Under the pieces are notes generated by a model. It searched no databases and had not been told where the DNA came from. It saw only the letters and a program-made list of their open reading frames with translations. From Phycisphaerales bacterium UBA4658 (lineage in GTDB: Bacteria > Planctomycetota > Phycisphaerae > Phycisphaerales > UBA1924), in NCBI GenBank assembly GCA_002405485.1, contig DHLW01000081.1, forward strand, positions 2,939-16,577: a stretch of 13,639 nucleotides of DNA, in the 5' to 3' direction. The position numbers and the translations under genes were made by a program. Shown in pieces: positions 6,022-13,639 of this stretch (position 1 is the stretch's first letter; each line of letters opens with the position of its first letter).

Positions 6022-7007
6022 TCGTGCGGCTCGACGTCCCGCGCGAGTATCTCCTCGCTCGTGACGTCTGTTCCTACGGCTACTTCCTGCTCGAACCCAA
6101 CCACTGGAGCCCGGACGCCCGGGCTTTTCGCACCACCATCGATCTCGATGGCCGAGCCGTGACGGTGCGCATCACCCAGGGCGATCTCAAGCAGCCGACG
6201 CGATCGTTCGCCAAGCTCCGCGGCAGGCCGCTCACGGTTCACGCCGACGCCAGGCTCAGCAAGTCCGAGGGCGAGCTGCTGTCGACACGGCTCTCGCGCC
6301 TGCTCGATCTGTGCACCCCGGCATCAACGCTCCGGGACTTCCACGCGCTCGACACGCGATTCAAGAAGGTCGGCCGCGGCCGCCTTATGCGGTCGCCCAC
6401 GCTCTTCGAGGATGTCATCAAGACCGTCACCAGTTGCAACGTCCAGTGGCCCAGCACGATCGTGATAAACCGCCGTCTCTGCGAGACGCTCGGCACTCGA
6501 TCGGCGAGCGGCTTGCACGCATTTCCGACCCCCGAGAAACTGGCCCGTGTCCGTCCCGCTTCCCTCCGCGCCCGTTGCCGCGTCGGCTATCGCGACGCCC
6601 GCATTGTCGAGCTCGCCCGCATGTTCGCCGACGGCCGAATCGACCCGGCACGCATCGAGGATCCCCATCGCTCGGACGACGATCTGCTGGACGAACTCCT
6701 CGACTGGCCCGGCATCGGCCCCTACGCCGCCGCCAACATCCTCCAGCTTCTCCGGCGATTCTCCCGTCTGCCGCTCGATACCGAGAGTGTCCGCCACGGC
6801 AAGGCCGTCCTGGGCTTCACGGGTACGCCCAAGCAGATCATGAAGCGCGTTCACGACCACTTTCTCCCGATGGGAGCGCACCGATTCCGATCCTACTGGT
6901 TCGAGATCTGGTCCTTCTATGAACAACGCCACGGCCCGGCATGGACCTGGGTCCGCGAGACCACCGGCACCCAGTTCACGGCAAGCAAACTGCAGTCCTC
7001 CGCATAA
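6018..7007 (+). CDS. HhH-GPD superfamily DNA glycosylase (AlkA/OGG-like)
   Basis: Predicted base-excision repair glycosylase, 329 residues from GTG 6018. The frame is open far upstream, but that part is antisense-type shadow of the amidotransferase; the GTGA overlap gives the natural start. The N-terminal ~100 residues (FLLEPNHW, 23-30; then short strands) resemble the AlkA/OGG N-terminal beta domain. The helical core contains LDTRF (111-115), SPTLFEDVIKTV (126-137), a VGYRDARI turn (189-196), the helix-hairpin-helix DWPGIGPYAAANIL (229-242) and LPLDTESVRHG (251-261), where Asp254 is in the position of the superfamily's catalytic Asp. The HhH has Tyr rather than Lys at the place where bifunctional glycosylases carry their Schiff-base lysine, so a monofunctional enzyme is more likely. 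No Cys4 iron-sulphur cluster is visible at the C-terminus. Lesion specificity is unknown. Confidence 0.86.
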   Translation: MIVRLDVPREYLLARDVCSYGYFLLEPNHWSPDARAFRTTIDLDGRAVTVRITQGDLKQPTRSFAKLRGRPLTVHADARLSKSEGELLSTRLSRLLDLCTPASTLRDFHALDTRFKKVGRGRLMRSPTLFEDVIKTVTSCNVQWPSTIVINRRLCETLGTRSASGLHAFPTPEKLARVRPASLRARCRVGYRDARIVELARMFADGRIDPARIEDPHRSDDDLLDELLDWPGIGPYAAANILQLLRRFSRLPLDTESVRHGKAVLGFTGTPKQIMKRVHDHFLPMGAHRFRSYWFEIWSFYEQRHGPAWTWVRETTGTQFTASKLQSSA

Positions 7008-7016
7008 GCTCCTCTC

Positions 7017-7469
7017 GTGACGATGCCAGCTCTGGGTTCTCCGGCCTCATCCCCTTCGCCCGCACGCGCGTGGCCCCAGTGGTTCCGGATCCTGGCCGCC
7101 GCCTATCTCACTTTTGAACTCATCGCACTCCTCGCATTCTGGACAATCCTCACCCTCGTGCCGAGAACCCACGCCTGGTTCGCCGTCGGCGACAGTCGCA
7201 GCGTGCTCCTGCTGTTTCGTTGGGCCGACCTTGGCATCCTCGCACTGCTCGCCGCGGCGGGCACCGTCACGCTCGTGGTGCAACGCCGCCTCGCCCTGCC
7301 GATCGTCGCGGCACACGCCGGCGCCGCGGCGTACGCCTCGGCCTGCACACTCGCCGCGGTCCTCGACAGGGTGCTAGCGCCGCTGGCACTCTGGCTGATG
7401 GCCCCCCTCGCACTGGCTTCCCTGCTTGCCGTCGTGCTGGTCGCGATCGCGGAGCGCTCGCGTGGCTGA
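7017..7469 (+). CDS. Small four-helix integral membrane protein, unknown function
   Basis: No family recognised. 150 residues from GTG 7017 (an in-frame ATG at 7023 is equally possible). After a Ser/Pro-rich, probably cytoplasmic N-terminus of about 20 residues, four hydrophobic helices are evident near 24-47, 66-88, 93-116 and 120-144. They are separated by short loops, including a polar one at 49-62 (PRTHAWFAVGDSRS). There are no Cys residues apart from C110 and no obvious catalytic motif. The gene starts 9 bases after the glycosylase stop, and its end overlaps the next start (GTG 7462) by 8 bases, so it is probably translated with its membrane-enzyme neighbour. Hydropathy makes coding status convincing; function is open. 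Confidence 0.7.
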   Translation: MTMPALGSPASSPSPARAWPQWFRILAAAYLTFELIALLAFWTILTLVPRTHAWFAVGDSRSVLLLFRWADLGILALLAAAGTVTLVVQRRLALPIVAAHAGAAAYASACTLAAVLDRVLAPLALWLMAPLALASLLAVVLVAIAERSRG

Positions 7470-7911
7470 TGACATCCCCGCCGATCTTCGTCGTCGGTGT
7501 CTGCTCAAGACCGTCGCGCAGACAGTCGTCATCTGGACGCTTGCGCTCGCGGTCCTCCCCATGGGCATCGTCCACATCGAGGCGCAGCTCGGTCTTGATC
7601 ACCTGCACGTTCGGTCGCCAGCCGTGCGTGCGACAGGCGTGGCAGTGTTCTGTCTTGCGAGCACACTGGGTCTCTGGAGCGGCTGGACCATGGCGTGGTT
7701 CGGTGCCGGCACTCCACTCCCGCTGGACCCGGCCGTTCGGCTCGTGCTTGTCGGTCCCTATCGGCACGTCCGAAATCCCATGGCCATCGCCGGTCTTGCT
7801 CAAGGGGCCGGTGTTGGCCTGATGCTCGGCTCCCCCGGCGTCCTTGCGTATGTCGCCGCAGGCCTTCTCTTCTGGAACTTCGTCGTGCGTCGATGGGAAG
7901 AGAGATCTTGA
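7462..7911 (+). CDS. Isoprenylcysteine O-methyltransferase-like membrane enzyme, C-terminus lost by frameshift
   Basis: 149 residues from GTG 7462. Helices are near 19-40, 55-78, 108-124 and 126-143. The diagnostic element is LVLVGPYRHVRNPMAIAG (94-111), the GPYRxVRNPM signature of the ICMT/phospholipid-methyltransferase-like membrane family, which uses SAM at the cytoplasmic face. In this family the last helix continues into an Arg-Arg-hydrophobic-Glu-Glu-x-x-L-x-x-x-F-G-x-x-Y-x-x-Y segment that helps bind SAM. Here the frame reads RRWEERS and stops at 7909-7911, while the expected continuation (DLERRFGEPYVRY) is present in the +1 frame. Skipping one base in the GA-rich tract 7895-7905, for example A7903, joins the two exactly. 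The product as written is therefore probably inactive, unless the sequence has an error there. The methylated substrate is unknown. Confidence 0.72.
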   Translation: MADDIPADLRRRCLLKTVAQTVVIWTLALAVLPMGIVHIEAQLGLDHLHVRSPAVRATGVAVFCLASTLGLWSGWTMAWFGAGTPLPLDPAVRLVLVGPYRHVRNPMAIAGLAQGAGVGLMLGSPGVLAYVAAGLLFWNFVVRRWEERS

Positions 7912-8029
7912 GCGGAGATTCGGCGAGCCCTATGTCCGTTATCGCGCCGCCGTGCGCTGCTGGATCCCGCGGCACACGCCGTACCAGGCCATGCCAGCCG
8001 ACGCTCATGCCGAGCATCGATACCCTTGA
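7904..8029 (+). pseudogene. Out-of-frame C-terminal remainder of the ICMT-like methyltransferase
   Basis: Read in the +1 frame from GAT 7904, this piece encodes DLERRFGEPYVRYRAAVRCW followed by IPRHTPY and a short polar tail, ending at TGA 8027-8029. It is the family's usual C-terminal segment (Glu/Arg-rich, F-G-x-x-Y-x-x-Y, then Trp-Ile-Pro-Arg). The stop lies 2 bases before the ATG of the next gene, the tight spacing seen between the other genes here. That supports it being the original end of the methyltransferase gene. It has no start of its own and would not be translated independently. Confidence 0.7.
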
Positions 8030-8031
8030 CC

Positions 8032-9651
8032 ATGAATTTCTTGCTCCGAGTGCTCACGCTCGCCGTCTCGGTGTTCTGCCTGCATCTCTTCGTGCCCTGC
8101 GCCTCGGCGCGCGAGCCAGGCACCCCGCCGGCGGCGCCCTCCACCGCCGGCGTCCGCTTCGAAGTCTCCCTTGCCCCCGCGCTGGGCGACCAAGTCCGCT
8201 CTGGCCGCCTCATCGTCCTCACCATCCGCGATGGCTCACGCATCCCGCCCGCCGCACAGCCCGTCGACGGCCCCTTCTGGACCGATCCCCAGCCACTCTT
8301 CGCGATCGATGTCAAGGACGCGGGGCCCGGCTCGACCCTCGTCCTCGACGCCTCAGCCGACGGCTTCCCGGTTGCTCCAGACAAACTCCCCCCCGGCAAG
8401 TACCGCGCCCAGGCCCGACTCGACACCACACGCGAGTCCAGCTCCTGGCGCGATCACGACGGCAACCTCTTCGGCCCGCCCGTCGCGTTCGAAGTCCCGG
8501 CGGACGGCCAGCCCGCTCTCGTCCGCCTCGCGCTCGACACGACCACGACGCGAGGTCGCCCCGCACTCCCTCAGGGCGTCTCTGTCGTCGAGGTCGTGAG
8601 TCCGTCGCTGCGCTCCAGTCAGCTTCGGGACATCCCCCTCCGTGCCACCGTCATCCCGCCGATCGACATGCAGCCCGATCGCGCATACCCGGCCATCTAC
8701 GAAGTCCCCGGCTTCGGCGGAGATCACCTCGACGGCCTGGATCGCCGCGTCCGTCAGCGCGCAAGCGCCGATCCTGCCTCTTCCGAGGGCCGCCTCGCAC
8801 GCGCCGCATTCCTCATCATCCTCGAACCAGAGAGCCGCAACGGCCACACGCTCTTTGCCGACTCGTTCAACAACGGCGACCGCGGGCGAGCCCTCATCAC
8901 CGAACTCCTCCCCGCCATCGAGAAGGCCCATCCGCTCATTCCCAAGCCAACCGCCCGCGTCCTCCGCGGGCACTCCAGCGGCGGATGGAGCGTCCTCTGG
9001 CTGCTCATGAACTACTCCAGCACCTTCGGCTTCGCCTGGTCCACCGCGCCAGACCCCGTCGACTTCCGGTCCTTCCAGGGCGTGAACATCTATCAGGACG
9101 CCAACATGTTCCTGACCTCCGACGGCAAGGAGCGCCCGTCCTTCGTGCGCGACGGCGTCATGCTCATGTCCATCCGCCAGGAGAACGGCGGCGAGGGCGT
9201 CATCGGCCCGGACAACTCCAGCGCCCAGCAGTGGGATAGCTGGCTCGCAGTCTGGGGCCCGCGCAACGCCCGCGGCAAGCCCGCCGACCTCTTCGACCCG
9301 CGCACCGGCCAGATCGATGCCTTCACAGCCAAACGCTTCCGAACCTTCGACATCGGCCTGCGCTTCCGCGACGATCAGCGCCGCCACGGCCCGCTCTTCC
9401 GAGATCGCGCCAGGATCGTCGTCGGCTCCGCTGACGAGTTCGGTCTGGACAAGTCCGTCGCGTTGTTCAAGCAGGACCTCGACGCATGGATGAAGACCAA
9501 CCCGCCGCCCGCCGACGCCAAGGCCCCGATGCTCGCCGGAATCCAGATTCTAGAGGGCAAGACGCACGGCAGCGTCCTACAGACTCCCGAGGTCCGCGCC
9601 TTTTCCTCCCAGATGCTCGAGTATTTCAAGGCGCACGGGCACGCGCCATGA
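8032..9651 (+). CDS. Exported esterase-like alpha/beta hydrolase
   Basis: 539 residues from ATG 8032, the first start that gives a clean signal peptide (cut near CASA, residue 26; the preceding VPC is not a proper lipobox, so a soluble periplasmic or secreted form is expected). Residues ~40-190 form a beta-rich N-terminal domain. The hydrolase domain starts near 200: YPAIYEVPGFGG (219-230), the nucleophile elbow RGHSSGG (312-318) with Ser315, then WSTAPDPVDFR (336-346). VVGSADEF (463-470) holds a probable acid, Asp468, and GKTHGSV (509-515) a probable catalytic His512. The arrangement fits the putative esterase (enterochelin/esterase-D-like, Pfam PF00756) group; substrate unknown, with carbohydrate-ester or peptide-ester hydrolysis both possible. 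Its stop overlaps the next start as ATGA. Confidence 0.84.
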   Translation: MNFLLRVLTLAVSVFCLHLFVPCASAREPGTPPAAPSTAGVRFEVSLAPALGDQVRSGRLIVLTIRDGSRIPPAAQPVDGPFWTDPQPLFAIDVKDAGPGSTLVLDASADGFPVAPDKLPPGKYRAQARLDTTRESSSWRDHDGNLFGPPVAFEVPADGQPALVRLALDTTTTRGRPALPQGVSVVEVVSPSLRSSQLRDIPLRATVIPPIDMQPDRAYPAIYEVPGFGGDHLDGLDRRVRQRASADPASSEGRLARAAFLIILEPESRNGHTLFADSFNNGDRGRALITELLPAIEKAHPLIPKPTARVLRGHSSGGWSVLWLLMNYSSTFGFAWSTAPDPVDFRSFQGVNIYQDANMFLTSDGKERPSFVRDGVMLMSIRQENGGEGVIGPDNSSAQQWDSWLAVWGPRNARGKPADLFDPRTGQIDAFTAKRFRTFDIGLRFRDDQRRHGPLFRDRARIVVGSADEFGLDKSVALFKQDLDAWMKTNPPPADAKAPMLAGIQILEGKTHGSVLQTPEVRAFSSQMLEYFKAHGHAP

Positions 9652-10838
9652 CCGCGACGATTCCGCTGGACGTCTGGAAGGCGATCGCCGCGGACACGCC
9701 GATGCTGGCGCCCTCCTCGGGCACGGCACCCACCGACAAGCGCCGCGATGTTCGCATGCGGACTGACGTTCCGCTCGACATCCGACGCGCCGTCGCCGAG
9801 CTTGCCACTGCCCGCCAGAAGGCCCTGCGCAAGTGGACGCACGAACATGCCGCACGCATCGTCGGCGACCGCCACGGCGTCGAGATGGCCTCGTCCCACG
9901 CCGCCGCCTCGCACAAGGCCGCGCGCTTCGTCCGGGTCCTTGGTCCAAACGCGCAGGTCGTCGATCTCTGCTGCGGCATCGGGGGCGACGCGATGGCTCT
10001 CGTGCACGCCGGGCTACGCGTCACCGCCGTCGATCGTGACCCCGTTCGCGCGTGGATGGCCGAATCCAACGCGCGGTGTCCGTCGCTCGCCTGCGATGTG
10101 CTCGATCCAAGCGTGCCCGACGGGCCGTTCCACCTTGATCCTGCCCGGCGCGACGACTCCGGAAAGCGGTCGTTTTTCCTCGACGCCTTGCAGCCCCCGC
10201 CCCCGGTCATCCGACGCATCTGCGCCGGACGATCACGCGTCGGCGGGGCGCTCAAGCTCGGCCCCGGCATCGGTCATGACGATGCCCTGTCGCTCTCTCC
10301 CGGCGAGCTCGAGTTCATCTCCGAGCGCGGCACGCTCACCCAGTGCGTGCTCTGGACCGGCCGATTCGCCCTCGCCGAACGCTCGGCCACGCTTCTGGAC
10401 GCACATCAATCGCACACGCTCTCGGGCGAAGCCGACGCGAGCACGCCGCCGACTGGCCCACTCGCCCGGTTCATCTCCGAGATCGATGCGAGCATCGAGC
10501 GGGCCGGGCTGCTGAATCGGATCTGCGACCAGACCCGCTCGCCGATGCTGCACCCAAAGCTCGGCCTGCTCACCTCCGACGATCCGGCGGCACACCCCAT
10601 GTGCGAGCCCTTCGAAGTGCTCGCCGAACTGCCGTGGAACCTCAAACGCTGCCGCGCCGAGCTTGCGCGATGGAATGCCGGGATCGTCGAGGTCAAAACC
10701 CGCGGCAAGGTCGTCGACACCGACGTCGTCCAGAAACAACTCCGAGGCGATGGCGATGCCACGCTCGCGGCGTTCATCCTCCGCTTCGATCGCGCCGTCC
10801 GCTGCATCATCGCGCGGCGGGTGAAGCCGCACCGCTGA
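9648..10838 (+). CDS. Class I SAM-dependent methyltransferase with THUMP-like C-terminal domain
   Basis: 396 residues from ATG 9648, which overlaps the esterase stop (ATGA). Residues 1-100 are a helical N-terminal region. The Rossmann methyltransferase core has motif [12 protein letters not shown] (104-114), the ribose-binding acid in [11 protein letters not shown] (125-135; Asp129) and a DPARR motif (164-168) in place of the NPPY/DPPY tetrapeptide of N-methyltransferases. The C-terminus, about 325-392 ([33 protein letters not shown]), resembles the THUMP-like domain (PF18096) that accompanies this type of methyltransferase in other bacteria. An RNA substrate, such as tRNA or rRNA, is the natural guess but is not shown by the sequence. 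The last 32 bases overlap the 3' end of carB on the other strand. Confidence 0.85.
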   Translation: MTATIPLDVWKAIAADTPMLAPSSGTAPTDKRRDVRMRTDVPLDIRRAVAELATARQKALRKWTHEHAARIVGDRHGVEMASSHAAASHKAARFVRVLGPNAQVVDLCCGIGGDAMALVHAGLRVTAVDRDPVRAWMAESNARCPSLACDVLDPSVPDGPFHLDPARRDDSGKRSFFLDALQPPPPVIRRICAGRSRVGGALKLGPGIGHDDALSLSPGELEFISERGTLTQCVLWTGRFALAERSATLLDAHQSHTLSGEADASTPPTGPLARFISEIDASIERAGLLNRICDQTRSPMLHPKLGLLTSDDPAAHPMCEPFEVLAELPWNLKRCRAELARWNAGIVEVKTRGKVVDTDVVQKQLRGDGDATLAAFILRFDRAVRCIIARRVKPHR

Positions 10839-13639
10839 CGACCACCTTCGGGGATCCGCCCCTCGTCGACTTCGACGGGTGCGTCTGCGGCAACATCTCC
10901 TGATAGTCCTGCGTCGCCAGCACGCCCCAGTCGCCCGACCGCAGCGCGGCGATGGCCCGAACCGTCGCCGCCGCCCCCGTCACCGTCGTGATGATCGGGA
11001 CGTTCAACCGGATCGCCGACGAGCGGATCTTGCCCTCGTCGGTCTTCCAGCCCGTCTTGGTCGGAGTGTTGATGATGAGCTGGATCTTCCCGTCGGCCAT
11101 CATGTCCAGCACGTGCCCGCGCAGCCCGCTGGAGATCTTCGGGAGCGCGGTCACGCTGCTCCCGCTCTTGCGCAGGTGCTCGCCCGTGCCCGTCGAGGCG
11201 TAGATCGCAAACCCCATCGCCTGAAGCTGCCTCGCCACCGCGTGGATCTTGCTCCGGTCGCCCTCGCGCACCGAGATGAACACATTCCCGGTCTTGGGCA
11301 TGTTCACGCCCGCCGCGAGCTGCGCCTTGGCGAAGGCGACCTCGAACGTCTTGTCCGCGCCCATCACCTCGCCCGTCGATCGCATCTCCGGACCAAGCAC
11401 CACGTCCACGCCAGGGAACTTCCCGAACGGAAACACGACTTCCTTCACCGAGAAGTACGGCAGGATCGCCTCGCCATCACGCGTCGCAACCTCGCGCACG
11501 CCCTGCTCCAAGAGCGTCGTGCCCGGTGAACCGATCATCACCTTCGCCGCGATCCGCGCCCAGGGCACCTGCGTCGCCTTGGCTACAAACGGCACCGTGC
11601 GGCTGGCACGCGGATTCACCTCCAGCACGAAGATGTCCTCGCCCTTGATCGCAAGCTGAGCATTCATCAGCCCGCGAATCTTCAGCGCCCGCGCAAGCTC
11701 GCGACCGATCTCCTCGATCCGCTTCACCATCGCCTTGGGCAGCGAATACGGCGGGATCGTGCACGACGAATCCCCGGAGTGAATCCCCGCCTCCTCGATG
11801 TGCTCCATCACCCCCGCGATGATCGCCCGGTCCCCAAGCCCGAAGTCCGCCACCACGTCCACGTCCACCTCGACCGCGTCGCTCAGGAAGCGATCGATCA
11901 GCACCGGCGCATCCGACAGATCGCTCGCCGCCAGGCACGTCGTCATGTAGCTCCGAAGCGCCCGCTCATCCGAGCAGATCTCCATCCCGCGACCGCCCAG
12001 CACATAGCTCGGCCGCACGAGCACCGGATACCCGATCCGCTCGGCGATCTCCGCCGCCTGCTCCACGTCGCGGGCGATCCCGCTCGGCGGCTTCTGCAGG
12101 TTCAGCGAGCTCAGCAGCGCGTCGAACCGATCCCGATCCTCCGCCAGATCGATCGAGTCCACGCTCGTCCCGATGATCGGCGCCCCCGCCTTGAGCAGCC
12201 CCTTCGCCAGGTTCAGCGGCGTCTGCCCGCCGAACTGCACGATGCACCCGTGCACCTTCCCCTGCCCGCCCGGGACCAGACGCCCGCCATGCAGCCGCTC
12301 GATCACGTTCAGCGTGTCCTCCAGCGTCAGCGGCTCGAAGAACAGCAGGTCGCTCGTGTCGTAGTCCGTCGAGACCGTCTCGGGGTTTGAGTTGATCATC
12401 ACGCTCTCAAACCCAAGCTCCCGGGCCGCGAACGACGCGTGCACGCAGCAATAGTCGAACTCGATCCCCTGCCCGATTCGGTTCGGCCCGCCCCCGATGA
12501 TGATGACCTTCTTCCGGTCGGTCACCCGCACCTCGTCCTCGGCGCCAATCTCCCCATCGCGCGTGCACCCGCGCTCATACGTGCTGTAGTAGTACGGCGT
12601 GCTCGCCTCGAACTCCGCCGCGCACGTGTCCACCAGCTTGTACACCGGCTCGATCCCCAGCTTCTGCCGATGCGCCCGCACCCGCAGGATCGTGTCCGGC
12701 GTGATGTCGCCCAGATACACGAACGCGAGCTGCGCGTCGGAATAGCCAAGCTGCTTCGCCTTCATCAGCATCGCCGCGGGCAACGCATCGAGCGTCTTGA
12801 CCGCCAGCAGCTCGTCCTCGAACTCAACCAGCCGCTTGAGCTGATCCATGAACCACGGATCGATCCGCGTCAGACCGCAGATCCGCTCCGCGCTCCACCC
12901 GAGCTTCATCGCGTACCGGATGTAGTAGATCCGCGCCTGTCCCGGCACCGCCAGCTTCTGGCTCAGCTTCTCCTCGGGGATCGGCCACTCCAGCGCCTCG
13001 CCGTCGGCCGTCCGCACGCCTCCCGTCCCGTCCTCCGTCAGCGTGACCTCGCCCCCGTTCCGCATCGCCACCAGCCACTTGTCGTTCTTGTCAAGCCCAT
13101 ACCCGAAACGCTTGACCTCCATCGAGCGCACGGCCTTCTGGAAGCTCTCGGCAAACGTCCTGCCGATCGCCATCGCCTCGCCCACGCTCTTCATCTGTGT
13201 CGTCAGCGTCTGATCGGCTTCCGGGAACTTCTCGAAAGTCCACCGCGGAATCTTCGTCACGATGTAGTCGATCGCCGGCTCGAAGCACGCGCTCGTCGTC
13301 CCCGTGATGTCGTTGCGCAGCTCGTCCAGCGTGTACCCGATCGCCAGCTTCGCCGCGATCTTCGCGATCGGAAACCCCGTCGCCTTGCTCGCAAGCGCCG
13401 AACTCCGCGACACCCGCGGGTTCATCTCCACCACCACCATCTCAAACGGCTTCTTCCCGTCCAGACCCGGCTTCGGGTTCGGATTCACCGCAAATTGCAC
13501 GTTGCTCCCCCCCGTCTCCACGCCCACCGCTCGCATGATCGCGAGTGCCGCGTCACGCATGTGCTGGTATTCCTTGTCCGTCAGCGTCAGGATCGGCGCC
13601 ACCGTGATGCTGTCCCCCGTGTGCACGCCCATCGGGTCG
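10807..13639 (-). CDS. carB: Carbamoyl phosphate synthase large subunit, N-terminus beyond window edge
   Basis: Makes carbamoyl phosphate from bicarbonate, ATP and glutamine-derived ammonia (with CarA) for arginine and pyrimidine synthesis. About 943 residues are present. They begin at the DPMGVHTGD segment, so roughly 240 N-terminal residues (first ATP-grasp lobe) are missing; the frame continues off the right edge. Counting from the Met of MGVHTGD: end of the first ATP-grasp domain ([18 protein letters not shown] 69-86), oligomerisation domain with VDTCAAEFE (334-342), second half starting [20 protein letters not shown] (375-394), [11 protein letters not shown] (468-478), [12 protein letters not shown] (611-622), [12 protein letters not shown] (671-682), and a methylglyoxal-synthase-like regulatory domain from about 782, with IINTPTK (853-859). 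His4 and His618 match the conserved pair His243/His781 of E. coli CarB. An extra stretch near 178-228 and a Ser/Pro/Arg tail after 913 make it longer than the E. coli protein. Confidence 0.97.
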   Translation of the reverse strand, partial: DPMGVHTGDSITVAPILTLTDKEYQHMRDAALAIMRAVGVETGGSNVQFAVNPNPKPGLDGKKPFEMVVVEMNPRVSRSSALASKATGFPIAKIAAKLAIGYTLDELRNDITGTTSACFEPAIDYIVTKIPRWTFEKFPEADQTLTTQMKSVGEAMAIGRTFAESFQKAVRSMEVKRFGYGLDKNDKWLVAMRNGGEVTLTEDGTGGVRTADGEALEWPIPEEKLSQKLAVPGQARIYYIRYAMKLGWSAERICGLTRIDPWFMDQLKRLVEFEDELLAVKTLDALPAAMLMKAKQLGYSDAQLAFVYLGDITPDTILRVRAHRQKLGIEPVYKLVDTCAAEFEASTPYYYSTYERGCTRDGEIGAEDEVRVTDRKKVIIIGGGPNRIGQGIEFDYCCVHASFAARELGFESVMINSNPETVSTDYDTSDLLFFEPLTLEDTLNVIERLHGGRLVPGGQGKVHGCIVQFGGQTPLNLAKGLLKAGAPIIGTSVDSIDLAEDRDRFDALLSSLNLQKPPSGIARDVEQAAEIAERIGYPVLVRPSYVLGGRGMEICSDERALRSYMTTCLAASDLSDAPVLIDRFLSDAVEVDVDVVADFGLGDRAIIAGVMEHIEEAGIHSGDSSCTIPPYSLPKAMVKRIEEIGRELARALKIRGLMNAQLAIKGEDIFVLEVNPRASRTVPFVAKATQVPWARIAAKVMIGSPGTTLLEQGVREVATRDGEAILPYFSVKEVVFPFGKFPGVDVVLGPEMRSTGEVMGADKTFEVAFAKAQLAAGVNMPKTGNVFISVREGDRSKIHAVARQLQAMGFAIYASTGTGEHLRKSGSSVTALPKISSGLRGHVLDMMADGKIQLIINTPTKTGWKTDEGKIRSSAIRLNVPIITTVTGAAATVRAIAALRSGDWGVLATQDYQEMLPQTHPSKSTRGGSPKVVVSGAASPAAR

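Noticed and set aside
7426..7461. TTG start for the ICMT-like gene
   Set aside because: It adds 12 Arg/Ser-rich residues from within the preceding gene; GTG 7462 with a short overlap is more typical here, though not certain.
7900..7912. Programmed +1 frameshift of the prfB type at TCT-TGA
   Set aside because: A purine-rich stretch precedes the stop, but the UCU-reading tRNA would pair poorly with CUU after slipping. An indel is the simpler reading.
8086..8112. Lipoprotein signal for the esterase
   Set aside because: The Cys in VPC is preceded by Pro, which does not fit a lipobox; an ordinary signal peptidase site (CASA) follows.
8353..9387. Minus-strand open frame (344 codons) opposite the esterase
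   Set aside because: Antisense to the conserved nucleophile-elbow region; composition typical of GC-rich shadow frames.
9486..9647. Upstream extension of the methyltransferase frame
   Set aside because: It lies inside the esterase gene and is Arg-rich; ATG 9648 with ATGA overlap is natural.

Overview
The window is GC-rich, densely coding bacterial DNA. It most likely comes from a Planctomycetota member of the Phycisphaerae type. Three features point there: two secreted proteins that end in a Cys-rich module plus a single EF-hand/dockerin-like unit finishing in Trp-Phe-Ala-Gly-Cys-Pro; a membrane protein ending in the planctomycete-style CxxCGYDLRG half-ribbon; and few Shine-Dalgarno sequences. 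This assignment rests on recognised motifs, not on a database search. No tRNA, rRNA, CRISPR array, insertion sequence or phage gene was seen.

Layout. (1) 1-2107, + strand: a multi-pass membrane protein of unknown function, possibly cut by the left edge, then an aldose-1-epimerase-like sugar mutarotase. A small hairpin overlaps the epimerase stop codon. (2) 2171-4152, + strand: two tandem paralogous exported Cys-rich proteins with dockerin-like C-termini, separated by the longest non-coding stretch (194 bases). (3) 4190-10838, + strand: a tightly packed run of seven genes and a gene remnant. In order they are a PfkB-family sugar kinase with a basic tail, a class I glutamine amidotransferase-like protein, an HhH-GPD DNA glycosylase, a small four-helix membrane protein, an isoprenylcysteine-methyltransferase-like membrane enzyme broken by a +1 frameshift, an exported esterase-like alpha/beta hydrolase, and a SAM methyltransferase with a THUMP-like C-terminal domain. 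(4) 10807-13639, - strand: carB, the large subunit of carbamoyl phosphate synthase. Its N-terminal quarter lies beyond the right edge, and its 3' end overlaps the methyltransferase gene by 32 bases.

How they fit together. Genes of the third block overlap or abut (GTGA, an 8-base overlap, a 2-base gap, ATGA), so they are probably co-transcribed. Their functions (sugar phosphorylation, DNA base excision, membrane-protein methylation, ester hydrolysis, RNA or other methylation) do not form one recognised pathway. carB belongs to arginine/pyrimidine synthesis and is on the opposite strand.

The observations most worth a second look are the single-base frameshift in the methyltransferase gene, the tandem Cys-rich paralogues with one eroded calcium loop, the translationally coupled amidotransferase-glycosylase pair, and the convergent carB/methyltransferase overlap. 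I did not find convincing evidence of a wholly new multi-gene system.
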